From: Branchiostoma floridae | Taxonomy: Eukaryota > Chordata > Leptocardii > Amphioxiformes > Branchiostomatidae | Reading direction: 5' to 3' | DNA: 64,000 nucleotides | NCBI RefSeq assembly: GCF_000003815.2 | Contig: NC_049981.1 | Span: 2,684,498 to 2,748,497 of the forward strand | Shown here: positions 23,831-35,559 of the stretch, in pieces | Numbering within the stretch: position 1 is the first letter of the stretch | Layout: every line of letters begins with the position of its first letter | The notes under the pieces: model-generated | Seen by the model: the letters and a program-made list of their open reading frames with translations, nothing else | The model's database searches: none | What the model was told of the DNA's origin: nothing | Program-made: the position numbers and the translations under genes

Positions 23831-24280
23831 TGCATCCCCGACAGGCACCTAGGAAAGAAAGCTCAAGAGCCACCTTGGAAATAAAGCTCAAGTATACAGA
23901 GGTTGATAATACCTGTAATAGTGTCTTAACTTCATTCTATGTAACGCACCTTGTCTATACTTTACCATTATGATTAACTGAAAAAAGACTAATTAACTAT
24001 AAAAACAAACTAAACTAAGAAGTCTTTCTTATTCTAATAACTTAAAAGTCCTAAAAATTATTGATGCTAAAATTGCTCTGATTCCTCCAGAAATGCAAAA
24101 TCCCAAACAACTTTTGAAAACTGTTGATACCTACTGTGTATACTGCAATTGCCTTCATCAACTTATTACTTATTGAATAACTATTCCCCTCTAGTTTTCC
24201 ACCTTACATTATGCTAGGTCCTCTGCTTCCAAACTTGAATGATGTTGTTCTTCAAAATCCCCCGTCTTGCGATACGATTC

Positions 24281-24471
24281 CACGCTAGTTCACCTTTATC
24301 CGGGGGTAACCTATATCCATTGTTGTTAAGAACAGTGTACTCAGGATTATCAAAATATTGAATTTGAAACCACCGTTCGTAGACTTGATACCCCCAAATG
24401 CAATCATCAATGAAGTTTTAAAAAAACAACGGTTATAGGTTACCCCGCGGATAAAGGTGAACTAGCGTTAC
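24281..24471. mobile_element. MITE with TTCACCTTTATCCG ends, just past vWA gene stop
   Basis: Inverted ends: CTAGTTCACCTTTATCCGGG and CCGCGGATAAAGGTGAACTAG. Copies at 34545-34755, 36990-37202 and, in part, 54420-54600. It begins 20 bp downstream of the vWA/ShK gene stop codon. Confidence 0.8.
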
Positions 24472-24491
24472 AATTGTACTCATTGCTTGGT

Positions 24492-27400
24492 TTAAATTCC
24501 TTGCTCCAGCTTATCCTCCAGCGCCCCCAACGCGTTCTTCAGGTACTGCAGGCCATTGGTGATCTCTTCCTCGATATCTTGGCCACGTTTCTGTTGGGCT
24601 GTGGGAAAAGGAGGCCAAACCAATATAAATGATTGGTTCCCGGAACTCATGTCTTTTTCTAAAATGGAAAAAAAAATACATTCCATTCGCCAATTTGTCG
24701 CCATTGAATTACTATGAAGCCAACAGTACGGTACAGTATGGTAAATTGGCCTGCAGTTGCATGGGAAATCTTTCAACATGATTTCTCTTAGAATTTGACA
24801 GTTTTGGCAAAATAGGAAACATCACAAGTGCCGACTGTTACTAAGTGATATGAGGACTGAAAGAGAGTTTAATGCAATCTAACTCCAGAGGAGAAGTCAA
24901 TATCTATTTCAGAGTTTATCCAAAATTGCAACAATCACACAAAATGTTTGAAAGAGCGCTACTGAGTTGCAATTTGGATGGACCAAGGAGATTATATAAA
25001 AGAGATTCCTTTTTTCAACCTCCTTGGATGGACTATGAAATAAATCTTGACTTTTGCTCTATCGTTGAATTATGATATGTTATCCGTCAAGCACTAATGG
25101 TATTAGTGACCGCCTGTAGTTGTAATGTTTCTTTGGCATGAAATTATCATTGCTCATTTTAATCTATGCAATAAGTATGACTTCGCGTTTTTTACCATTC
25201 TCCTACGCAGACACAACCAATGGCGCCAGCAAACCGCCGCCTGTATGTACTCTGCTATCTCAACCGTCACCATCATTTCAGATGGGCGTCTCCACAACCC
25301 AGCTGTCAGCGGGACAGCCAGCCAATCAGAGAATATGCCTTTCAGTTTTCGAAAGGGATCTCGCATGTTTAAGGGTAAGCTCATTAATATTTATAAGCCA
25401 GGAACTAATGGTGACGAAGGAACTGCAATCAGATCAGGAACTGATGGTGACGGTTGAGATAGCAGAGTACAGACAAGACGCGGTTTGCTGGCACCGTTGG
25501 ATGTCTCTGCGTAGGAGAATGGTTTTTTGACACGTCAAAAAAATGCACATTAATTATTCCTACCTTGACAGACAGCCTTCAACACTTTGTCCCTGATGCT
25601 GTCCATCTTATCAAACTCTTTCACTGTGGCCACATACTCGGGTCCATCGGCAATGTCCTGGACAGTTACAACACATTTCATTTCATTATATAGTAAAGTA
25701 GATTCATTCCTCAAGCTACCGACATCTTGCACACAGCATTCGTCAGCCATGCGGCTCCAGATGTCTTACTGAGGGACGACTGTAGTGTGCAAAGTGTCGG
25801 TAGCGCTTGAGGAAATAATCCACTCTACTATATACAACACATTTCATTTCATGTTAGACATGTCTTGTGTGATCTCTAATGGCGCTACAATGATAGATTT
25901 CAGCATAAGTGTGGTAGAGACCAAACTGACTGTTGATTTGACGTCTCTAATAAACAGTTATGTAACAATATTCTGGTACACCATTGGAATGGGCCTGTCC
26001 CTGGTGCTGACACAACTCAACTATCCTTACTCTATGTGAAGTGGTAGTAGCCCATCAACTTTTCATTCACCCCTTTATCGTGACAAAAATCTGAAGCAAC
26101 AGATCAAGTGCCTAAAAATCTTCTACAGTGCCTCGCTAATTTCATACTACTGTATCTCATTTTACTAGACAAGTGTACCCACTTGATTTAATCATTTCTG
26201 TTAAGTTGATTTACGAAGCTGATTTCTATATTGATTTGAATTAGTTGTTTTTCTTTTTGTATCAATTTTGATTATTTGTTGTATTAGTCTGTTACTCTGT
26301 GACGGAGGTTAATCTCCGACGACAGTGTATTGTTTTTAGTCCGATGGGATGAGTGTTCGCATCTCTGTGCGTGTTACTTACGGCTACTTGTTACGTTTGT
26401 GTCGGTATGGTGGCCTTAAAATGTGCCTTTGGCAAGGAACACTTGTTTCACTATAATGTCAACTAGGCGCGGGTACCGGTACAGAAAATTCAGGTTCAGG
26501 TCTGGTTTAGGTCCAGAGGATCAGGTCCAGGTCCGGACCTGAACCTGGACCTGATTGAGTATGTGAGAACTTGTGAATAAACGATACTTAAAACAATGGT
26601 CTATTTCGCAACGAAATCTGTTTTGTGGTGTATTCGACTCCCACTGGCGTTTGAAAATCCTACATGGCTAACTGCCTCTGTACTTTTGACTGTAAAAGTT
26701 TGTAGAAATGACTATAGAATATACTCTAATTCGCTGTTGTCATTTTCCTCGACCGGTAACCTCGAAACGAATTCCTGAATTCCTGAGCATATCTGTTTAT
26801 TTTCTAATAGGTCCAACATCAGGTCCACCGAATTTTTTTCAGGTCCGGTTTTTCCGGACCGGTCCAATAAGAAAAACCGGTCTGGTACCGGTACCCGCCC
26901 CTATTAGAAGATAGATCTAATGTTTTCTTACCTGAAGCTGTCCCATGTTGTAATTGGCTACTCCTACAGCAGAAATGGTGACACCTTGACTCTTGAGGCT
27001 CTGTGCCGGTGTGCGGACATCGTCACTAGACTGGCCATCAGTGATCAGGATGACCACCTACAACAGGAAGGTAAACAAATTGTTTTTGATCTGTTTCATC
27101 TTCTCTCCAAACAAATAAAGTCAACGACCTGTTGTCACCATGGTTACCGGTAAAGTAGCAGGCACCCTGTGGTGTTTGGTTACATAATGTTGCAAATGGC
27201 TAAGCACAAAGCAAGAGGGGCTCGGGGCATTAGATCTAGAAATGTATTGGAATACGATAAACATAACAGTTGTCAGTGTTGGACTACGGCATGTGAAGGG
27301 AAACATTATATATTTGCTTGCAAATGTTACCTTTCTAGTACACAATGTTTCCTTACCTTCTTCACCCCAGGGCGTGCGCCATTAGCAGTGGTGAAGTCCT

Positions 27401-30400
27401 GCTGGATTTTGGTCAGTGCTGCACCAGTAAGCGTGCCCATGCCTTCCATGAAGGTGATCCCTTTGATTCCATCCAGCAAATCCTACATACATGTACACGG
27501 AAATAATGGATATATTTGTAGACCAACTATTAGTGAGTATTGAATGTTGCTGTATTCTGTATTATTTTATTTTGCAAATTTATGCCCATGGGGCTAATTA
27601 CAAGTGAACAAAATCAAATACATGAAGTGATTGAAAACAGGTAAATAATCTAAATTCTAGTATACAAAGATATAGGTGATTGATTGGATGTGCATGCAGA
27701 ATATAGAATAGGGTTCTAAACTTATAGCGGAGTTTGACTTCTTGACAGTTGAAAATGAAACGTGACGTGTTTTCTATGCTAGAGTGATTCGATGATATTA
27801 GTAGGAAGAATACCTTTTGCGTTTATTTAACAATGGAAAGCTTTGTGTGATATCGGTTTCTTTCGTCATCGAATCGGGGACATTCACAAATGAATTGTGT
27901 TTCAATTTATTTATTTTTATTTTTATTTATTTCATCTTGAGACAGATGGGTTACCCCTACAACAGTGCATACAGTAGTTGATTTCCAAGGGGGCCCATCA
28001 AACATACATGTAAATAATAAATACAGGACAAAAACATGATAACAATCAGTCAAACTTTGAACACCAGGGACAACATACAGTACAGAAAACATAAAACCGG
28101 TGCGTCAAAACATAATCAGTGTCCATACTCATGTCGAAAACGTTCCAAGGTCAAAATCAATATGTCAAGAGATGGGGTGGAGGTCAGAGGTCAAATCATA
28201 TATCAAATCATGTGTAAAACGAAAATTAATGAAACTGAAATTTACAAAGCATGGATACTAAATCATATGTAGAGATTGAACAAACAAAAAAATTTAAAGA
28301 ATAGTAAGGCACATCAGAGACAAAGGTGCTTTTCCATACTAAGTTTCAATATTACTTGAGGTCAGATAAACATATGTTCTTCAGAGCTGTTTTAAAGCCT
28401 TTTAGTGTTGTGATGTTTCTTATGTTATCTGCTAGTTTGTTGTACAGGCTAGTTCCAGTGTATGCAAATGTTTTTTGTCCACATGTGGTGGTGTAGCTTG
28501 GTGGGTGTAGTTTAGTGGTCTGCCTAGTGTTGTAAGTATGGATACGAGAGTTGTGCTGAAATGTGGCGGATAGGTATGTTGGTGCCAAGCCTGTCAGACA
28601 TTTGAAAACCATAATGCACGTGTGCTCAAATCTCCTATCAGCCAGGTATTTCCAGTTGAGAGTTTGGTGGAGGTTCACAGTGCTGATGTCCCGTTGCCTA
28701 CGTTGTAGCACCACCCTAGCCGCTCTGTTTTGTAGTATTTGTAGTTGCCGTTGTTTGGTGGCCCCACAGGTTCCCCAGACAGTGTCACAATAGTCGAAAA
28801 TAGGCAATATCATAGTCTTGTACAACATGTCAGCAATACTGAAAGTCAGGCAGTGTCTGAGGCGTCTAAGTAGTCCAATCCTTTGTGACACCTTACTACA
28901 AACTTTGTCTATATGTTCATTAAAGGACAGGTGGGAGTCAAGGTACAGACCAAGATATTTGAACGTATGAACTCTTTCTATGATTTCTTGGTCAATTTTG
29001 ACTGTCAAGGACTGTGCTTGCTTTAACCTGTTAGCAGTGCCAAATAACATCCATTTAGTCTTGGTTACATTTAATGTTAAACGATTTGTTTGGAACCAAG
29101 TGGCCAAACCAGAGAGTTCATAGTTCAGAATTGACTCAATATGTTTTACATTGTTGCTGGGATAGAATATTGCTGTGTCATCAGCATACAAACATATTTT
29201 ACATGTGGTAACTACATCAGGTATATCATTAATAAATTAATTGAAGAGCAACGGGCCCAGTATGGAACCCTGGGGCACTCCCACTGTAACAGGTAAGTAT
29301 TCTGACCTACAACCATTCAGAGAGACAATTTGTTGTCTCCCCGACAGGTAGTTACTGAACCAAAGATGCTCAATATCCACTACACTCGTCGTGCACTGCT
29401 TACAAAGTCTTTCATGAACAGGTAGCTTGTCAAAACGTAGGCGATTTATAGCCGATATAGGAGTCACGTTTGGGACAGCATTCTCACTGCTGCAGCGCCA
29501 CCTACATCGGCTATAATTAGCAGTGAGAAGCAGATCCAGCCATTCTAACCCTGGTGATGGTGTCTGATAGACACTGAAGCGTTGGAAGTGAGTACAACTT
29601 TTGGTTGTGTTTCAAGAACCTCACTATATTGAGTATCTACCGACCTGGTGAAATTATTTACGGAGTACGAGGGGCGTTTAATAAGTAATAACTCTGACCC
29701 ACTTCCAGTTGTCTGATCTAGATGAAATTTTGCATGTGTAATGATTCATATCTCTATAGTTCATGTTGCAAAAAAGAGCTCTAATTGTGGTTTCTGATTT
29801 ACTGGTGTTTGAACTGAGTGTTAAATGGACAAGGTGTGAAATGGAGCCAGTTGAGTGTCGCGCAGTGATCCGGTTTTTGTATTTGAAAGGACGCACACCA
29901 AAGAAGACTTTTGATGAAATGAAAGAAACTTATGGTGATGATGCCCCATCATATGACCTTGTAAAACGCTGGCATCCTGAATTCAAACATGGCCGGAAAT
30001 CTGTGGAAACAGCTCCCAGACCTGGTCGTTCCTCTTCCGGATCCTCCATTTATGAGGCATCTGTTGAAGGACCAACCTGGGGTATCCTACAAAAGCGGTG
30101 TCCAGAACTGCATCAAATGATGGGAGAAATGCATAACTCTGGGTGGTTCCTATGAAGAGAAATACTAATAACTGTGCCAAGTTTCATTAATCTCCTGCTA
30201 TGGGAAATGAGTCAGAGTTATAACTTATTGAACGCCCCTCGTATCAATAGTGACATTACCTGTCGATTGTTGAACTGGTTCAGCCCAATCTCCTTCTGCA
30301 CCCCGATGGCGTACTGGTACACGCCCACCCGGGCACCGTTGGCACCGAAGTCGAAGCCAGCTGCCAGGGTGAGGACAAAGTTCTTGACATCCGGGAAGTT

Positions 30401-31174
30401 CCTCCTCTGCACACTGGCCGAACCGTCCATCAGAACCATGACGTCCACCTTCTGGTGGCAGGTAGGTTCTGTGAATTAGTGAGACATGAAATATGTGAGT
30501 TCGTGAGATGATTAAAAAACAGTGTTTGCAATGTGAATTTCCTATCACAACTACATTTAGCATTTCTGATGAGTGGTCCACTTCTTGTAATACTCAGAAT
30601 GTGTTCTCAAAGCATTTGAAGAGTCCGGGAAGTCTAAAAGTTCAAGGGAAAAACATACACATGCAACAACAAAATAACAGGTAGGTTCTTCCGTTCTTCC
30701 ACAGACGGTGTTGTACCAAATGCTGTTTTGCACATACACAAAGAAGAACAATAACTCGTAAAAAGAAAGCTAACTTACTTGGGACTTTAGCTTGAGGTTC
30801 AGGACAGTTCTCGCCGGCCTTCACTGGATTGTTGTTGCCATCTGAAAACAATGACAATGGTGTATTAACTTTCAGTGTTGTAACTGTATTTTAATATTTT
30901 GCACGATGCTGAGTGTTAGCAACTCTTACCAGTTTCAGGTCATTTGTAAACATACCTTAGATCTAACCATGTTGCTGCAAATGAGATCTATGCAGCGTCT
31001 GTAACTCTCCAAATAAAGACAAGTCAATCATATTTTCTTAATCCTTTACAGCATTGGTTCTTGTACAAGAAGATTTCCATTTGACGTCATACTTTGAACC
31101 ACACTCGTCACTTTTGGACAATGTATTCTAGAAAAGATTATGACAGAACTCAACCATGTGTTAACAAGACGGCT

Positions 31175-31216
<42 letters not shown>

Positions 31217-34200
31217 GATCTTGTGTGACACAAAAACGACTGACCTTGATTTTCTATCCTATCCAACCTGTCATAAGACGAAAGTAAGTAAGCCTTTCTT
31301 CACTGGGGGCATAACGTTATCTTTAAAGGGGTCAGCATCGCTTTCACACTTACAAAACTGTAATAACTTTGATAGTGCCCATTATATCCATTGCACAGCT
31401 AGATTATCCTAATTGATACAGCACCAACTTGTCTTGTCTAACCTTTCCGTTTTCCATTTTGTATTTCAGTATGTATGTTGACAATGCTTGTTAATCTTGC
31501 TTTATGCATATGTTCTTGAGTAGAAGGCTTTATATAAGCTTATTACTCTTATTGCCTGATGCTCACAAAATATATGTGAATAATAGATAAACGTTACTTT
31601 GGCGGCAAACGTTGCAGCTGCCCCGACAGTTGATCAGCATGTAGCGAGGGTTTTTCTCACATTCTCCAATACAGGCCCAGTAGGCGCAATGTGGATGGCG
31701 ATCCTTGCAGGTGCCTATGCATATGTGTATGTGTACGTACATGTAAAGTTAAAACTTTCAGTCATGGCGTTTCATATTCTCAGGTCCCAGTGGCGGACCC
31801 TGTTTCATAGATTACTAAGAAAATGTAAGTTTGACTAGCCTGTAATCCATCATATACAGTATACACCTTTGTCACGGGGCGACCATGATAGATCGAAAAC
31901 GAGGTTAATGAGGCAATTAGACAAAAATTATTTCTAAAATCAGCTCCATTTTAGCTTCCTCCCAAAGCACACAAATTTTTACAATACAAGATCAAAAAAT
32001 AAATAGCTGTTATGCACCGAAAGATGTTTGCCACATTGGCCTCGGTTTCGATCTATCATGGCCGCCGCGTGAGAAAGGTGTATGGACTGCGAGAATAGGG
32101 TTGTTTCCGGGCTAACTTTTGAATGCAGTTTACTATTTTAAAGGATATTCAAAGTACATCAAGTAAAGTGCTTTAATTCTCAACACGTGGCTTGTAGATG
32201 TCAAATGATTCTAATACTTTGTCTTAGATATCCCATTGTGAATGAAAAACAACTGAATAAATGGACAGAACATATGTTAGAGTGATACCTGTTGGACATG
32301 CCATGCAGCTCCAGCAGCAGTTAGGTAACATGTAGTTAGGGTTTTTGGTGCATTCCCCTCTCTTCATCCAGGCGTCACAATTCTTGTTCTTGTCAACGCA
32401 GCTACCTGTGAGGTGTGCACAATTTCTTTTTTTTTATCATTCTTAGGAAAATCATCCAGGGATCAGAACTCGGATATCGATTTTACAATACATTCTTTAC
32501 CTGTTATTGTATTAACTTTGTAATCACATAAAGATAATATGTAGTGCTCAAAAGAAATTTAACACACAAGAGCACCTGGTCATGGTTTACAATAAAACAA
32601 ACTTTAAGGTCCAACAGTGTATTATTGATGTAGGTTGTAACCTCTATACTGTGTTGAAAAAAACAAACAAATTTTAGCAATATATCTGTGGTTGCAGTAG
32701 GTTTTAAAAGTTAGGTGTTTTGGTGTTGTTTACATTCAGTGAAAAGGAGTCAAAAGATCACTACCTATGTATTGATCCCGTATAACGTAATTCGTAATTC
32801 CCCCCCCCCTTTTTTGGTCGTCAAATTACGCTTTAGAGGCCGGACAACTATGCCAATTTGAGTTTTTTTTATGTTCTACAACTCAGATAGGTGATTTTGG
32901 ACATCCTCTTTCTGCCATGATTCCCATTGCTAAGAATGTCTAAATACTCAAATTTGTCTATGATTTAGAAATCCCGGCCATTCCAATCCACCCCCCTCCC
33001 ACCGAACTCTTGGTTTGGAGACGTATCCTTACGTAGTGGTCCACAGGCCCCACAGCTCCAGGTGCACTTAGGCCTCATGTAGGCAGGGTTCTTGTGACAC
33101 TCGTCACGACAGGACCAGGCATGGCACTGTGTGTTCTTGTTAGTGCATTGACCTGATAGGAAGGAAACAAACAGTTACGGATGTCAGTATTAGAAGTATT
33201 GCTATTGTTATTGGGTGGACCGACTACTATATCTTCGCAGCCAGGGGCTGCATTGCAAGGAGCTTACAATAGGCAGGGCTAAATCGCAAGGGTCTGGAGC
33301 GAGCTGCCATTCGGCGCCACCCATTCACCTTTTACATTGTATGACATTAGTTACCTGTTTTCCGATACTTCTTTTATATAAATCTACAGCATATACTAGT
33401 AAGTGCTCTTTACTGCTTCTTTGTACGGTTTACAGTATGGTGGAAATCTTTTTTGGGGGAAAGGCCCAAACATTTATGCGCGCGCATAACCAAATCAACA
33501 TGGCCATATCTGTTAAAGCCAAAAATCTGACCTTGACTATCCAGCTCCTTGTATTTTTTCTGGTGATAGTACAGGTCCAGACTGCTTTCCTGTCAAGCAA
33601 ACACTCAGAGCCATATTACACTACTTGTCAGTTTGTGATTATAGTAATATGTAACTTGATAACATAATATGTAACTTGATAGAATACCTAAAAAAAGTTC
33701 TTGCCGCACATAGGATTAAAATGTTTGGTGTATCTTCAAGTTTGCAATTGTGTTCTCAGTGTTCAGTATCTATAAACAACAATGATCAAGATAGAGGTGT
33801 AATTCTATACATAACGTACCTCCATCTCAAGTTCATCTAGTATGTCCTGCAGCTCGTCTAGAGGGGTCTCTTCTGGGTCAGGTCCCATCTCAGCAGCCGA
33901 CTGCACCTCCATACTGTATGCCCCATCTATATGGACAGAGCAGATCCCCCCATAATTTGAAAATGATTGAGCAAGATTGTACCCTTTTCTAGTGGCTTCA
34001 AATATAAATATTTCTCATTGATTATACAAGTAAGGTCCTCATTTGCATTACTTATATACGTTGGTCCTCTTTTCTATCCACATAACACAGGTTGCTCGAT
34101 GTATAAAAGTCTTGTCTGAGCAAGGAAAGCTATTCTCCTCTATTGTCTGCTGACACCTCCCCCTTTTCATTTGGACGCCATGCGATGTTCTAGTGTCCGA

Positions 34201-35232
34201 ACTAGTGCCCTACTTTTTAACTGTCCCTTCCCAAAACCAGCTGTTGAGGTCCATGACGTCGATTTGAACACTTTTGGTGATGAACTTCACTAAGGAGGGA
34301 AACTAAAAAGAGACTCTGGACACTAAAATTTTGGTATGATCTCTATATACACCCATGCCCTACTTGTTCACTGTCCCTTGTATTGTGTTGCTTTTCGATG
34401 TTTCGCCATTGTCTGCTGACAGCGCCCCCTTTTCCGTCATTGAAGAATAATCCTGTGGCATCAAAGCAACCTGATTTGGCAAGTTTTCTCAATTTTCACA
34501 TCACCTTCAGTTTTGCCACCACGCGGTGTTCTCGATCAATGTAACGCGTGGGGTAACCTAAGTCCATTGTAATATCAAACTGCAAGATTTTCAGATATTG
34601 GGATAACCTATATCCGTTGTTATAACTACAATAATTTCAAAATATTGCAGTTTGAAACCACCGTTTATCGTCCATCGACTTGCATGATTTCCCAAATACC
34701 CTGTTTTTTAAAACAACGGATTTAAGTTACCCCGCGAATAAAGGTGAACTAATGCTACTATCTACTAGTATTTGCCATGTTTCACCACAATAGTGGAAGG
34801 TATGGTGAAACAGGTGTTTCTTGTCAAGGTCGTCAAAAATCTCCAAGCAGATCCTACTGTGGCAGGCAGGTCATATCCATGTACCGGTGGCACATAGAGG
34901 GACATATTTCGGTACATGGATACTGCCTGTCTGCCACCGTAGGATATGCTTGGAGATGACGTCCTCAAACGTCTACAGCAGATCTTACGGATAATATCAA
35001 CGCTGGCAAAGGAGTACAGCCAGCAAAAGGGAGCCGGATGAGGAGATCTGTCGTCACCGAAACATGGGAGCATTTCTCCGGTAGCAAACGTAAACATACT
35101 CCTTGGCCGGCTTCACTCCTCTGCCTTATGCTACCGTAGGATCTGCTTGGAGAGTAGCTACTTACCATTATCCAGTTTGATGAAGAGTAGGAGCAACAGA
35201 AGCGCACACCTCCTGGTAAGAACTCCTGACAT
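24492..35232 (-). CDS. Secreted matrilin-like protein: three ShK domains, one vWA domain, C-terminal coiled coil
   Basis: Exons: 35166-35232, 33820-33926, 33033-33152, 32289-32405, 31598-31714, 30779-30841, 30260-30468, 27357-27482, 26932-27057, 25564-25657, 24492-24598. Exon 1 gives a signal peptide ([10 protein letters not shown]); exon 2 is acidic. Exons 3-5 each encode one six-Cys ShK domain with the pattern C...W...C..NP.YM...C..SC..C, all in phase-1 exons. Exons 7-10 form a vWA domain with a full metal site: DGSAS, a Thr in MGTLTG, and ITDG. The last exon is a heptad helix (I-L-L-L-L-L spacing 4/3) like a matrilin oligomerisation tail. Likely an extracellular matrix or secreted adhesion protein of ~418 aa. 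Exon 2 ends in phase 0 while exon 3 needs phase 1, so a small exon or different donor is missing between them. ShK here is a domain type, not evidence of toxicity. Confidence 0.85.
25195..25522. mobile_element. Foldback hairpin element
   Basis: Arms of ~85 bp: CCATTCTCCTACGCAGACAC on the left against CTCTGCGTAGGAGAATGG on the right, plus CTCTGCTATCTCAACCGTCA against its inverse. It ends 42 bp from vWA exon 10. Confidence 0.7.
25667..25850. mobile_element. Hairpin insertion with ~20-bp direct flanks
   Basis: Inner arms CCTCAAGCTACCGACA and TGTCGGTAGCGCTTGAGG are inverted. Both sides are bounded by ACAACACATTTCATTTCAT, which looks like a target duplication or recombination scar. It lies ~10 bp upstream of the exon 10 acceptor. 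Confidence 0.6.
26465..26905. mobile_element. CAGGTCC-rich MITE, complete
   Basis: Ends AGGCGCGGGTACCGGTACAG and TGGTACCGGTACCCGCCCCT are inverted. The subterminal region is a cluster of CAGGTCC/GGACCTG words. It ends 27 bp from the donor of vWA exon 9. Confidence 0.75.
27905..29470 (-). mobile_element. 5'-truncated LINE in vWA gene intron 7
   Basis: Encodes the end of a non-LTR reverse transcriptase (see 28352-29467), then a ~430-bp 3' UTR and an AAATAAA-type simple-repeat tail at 27905-27930. Same orientation as the host gene. Confidence 0.8.
28352..29467 (-). pseudogene. Non-LTR reverse transcriptase, broken
   Basis: The first segment has [12 protein letters not shown] and [13 protein letters not shown], then a TAA stop (29234-29236), then the frame continues as FINDIPDVV...YADDTAIF (catalytic YxDD), [25 protein letters not shown] and the thumb region to a normal end. 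The motif order is that of Jockey/CR1-like LINEs. One stop codon and the missing 5' half make it inactive. Confidence 0.85.
29668..30241 (+). mobile_element. Internally deleted mariner element
   Basis: Inverted ends CGAGGGGCGTTTAATAAGTA and its inverse TTATTGAACGCCCCTCG sit between TA dinucleotides (29666-29667, 30242-30243). The plus-strand frame from 29842 encodes [16 protein letters not shown] and [16 protein letters not shown], the N-terminal helix-turn-helix of a mariner transposase. The DDD catalytic part is missing, leaving 574 bp. Inserted 18 bp from the donor of vWA exon 7. Confidence 0.88.
31175..31216. repeat. ATCA microsatellite
   Basis: About ten uninterrupted ATCA units in intron 5 of the vWA/ShK gene. 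Confidence 0.95.
31857..32089. mobile_element. MITE with CAGTATACACCTTT ends
   Basis: Ends CAGTATACACCTTTGTCACG and the inverse AGAAAGGTGTATGGACTG, extended by GACCATGATAGATCGAAAAC against TTTCGATCTATCATGGCC. 233 bp in the intron between ShK exons 2 and 3. Confidence 0.78.
33236..33330. repeat. Dispersed repeat, copy 2 of 2
   Basis: Near-identical to 6360-6450, with GCTTACAATAGGCAGGGC and GGGTCTGGAGCGAGCTGCC. Confidence 0.6.
33360..33507. mobile_element. Fragment of the ATGGATGACATCC MITE family
   Basis: Shares CTTTGTACGGTTTACAGTATG-like and AACCAAATCAACATGGCCAT words with the reference copy; right part only. Confidence 0.55.
34545..34755. mobile_element. MITE with TTCACCTTTATCCG ends
   Basis: Contains AACCTATATCCGTTGTT, CAAAATATTGCAGTTTGAAA and GCGAATAAAGGTGAACTAA, as in 36990-37202. 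The left end is rearranged. Lies in intron 1 of the vWA/ShK gene. Confidence 0.7.
34840..35150. repeat. Hairpin plus related inverted segments
   Basis: CTCCAAGCAGATCCTACTGT (34840) pairs with CGTAGGATATGCTTGGAG (34941-34958), with CATGTACCG / CGGTACATG inside. A further CCGTAGGATCTGCTTGGAG lies near 35133. GGCAAAGGAGTACAGCCAGC resembles a word near 20705, so this is a dispersed palindromic family. Confidence 0.6.
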
Positions 35233-35559
35233 TTTGCTAGGTTGGCGACCTGAATCAAAAACAAAAACCGCATCATAAGAGAATTGAATACTAATCCAGA
35301 TTTTCCAAAAACAATTTATACGGTATAACGTTATCAGTTTCCACCCAAAGCACTAAGCGTAATGAGTGATTTTGGAACAGTTCAACAATAGTCTGCAAGA
35401 GTTCTTTGCTAGGCAACACTCCCGAACGTATCGCTGCCGTACGTCGTGCACCATCTATGGTCATCCAATTTGGGCCTTTCACTGGTAGACCTTCTACAGA
35501 CAGATCATACAATTTTTCAACGAAACCCCATAGCTATAGGTGATATTTTTCCAGAGTAA

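Noticed and set aside
28352..29467. Host gene for a reverse transcriptase
   Set aside because: 5'-truncated, carries a stop between the two halves, and ends in a LINE-type simple tail.
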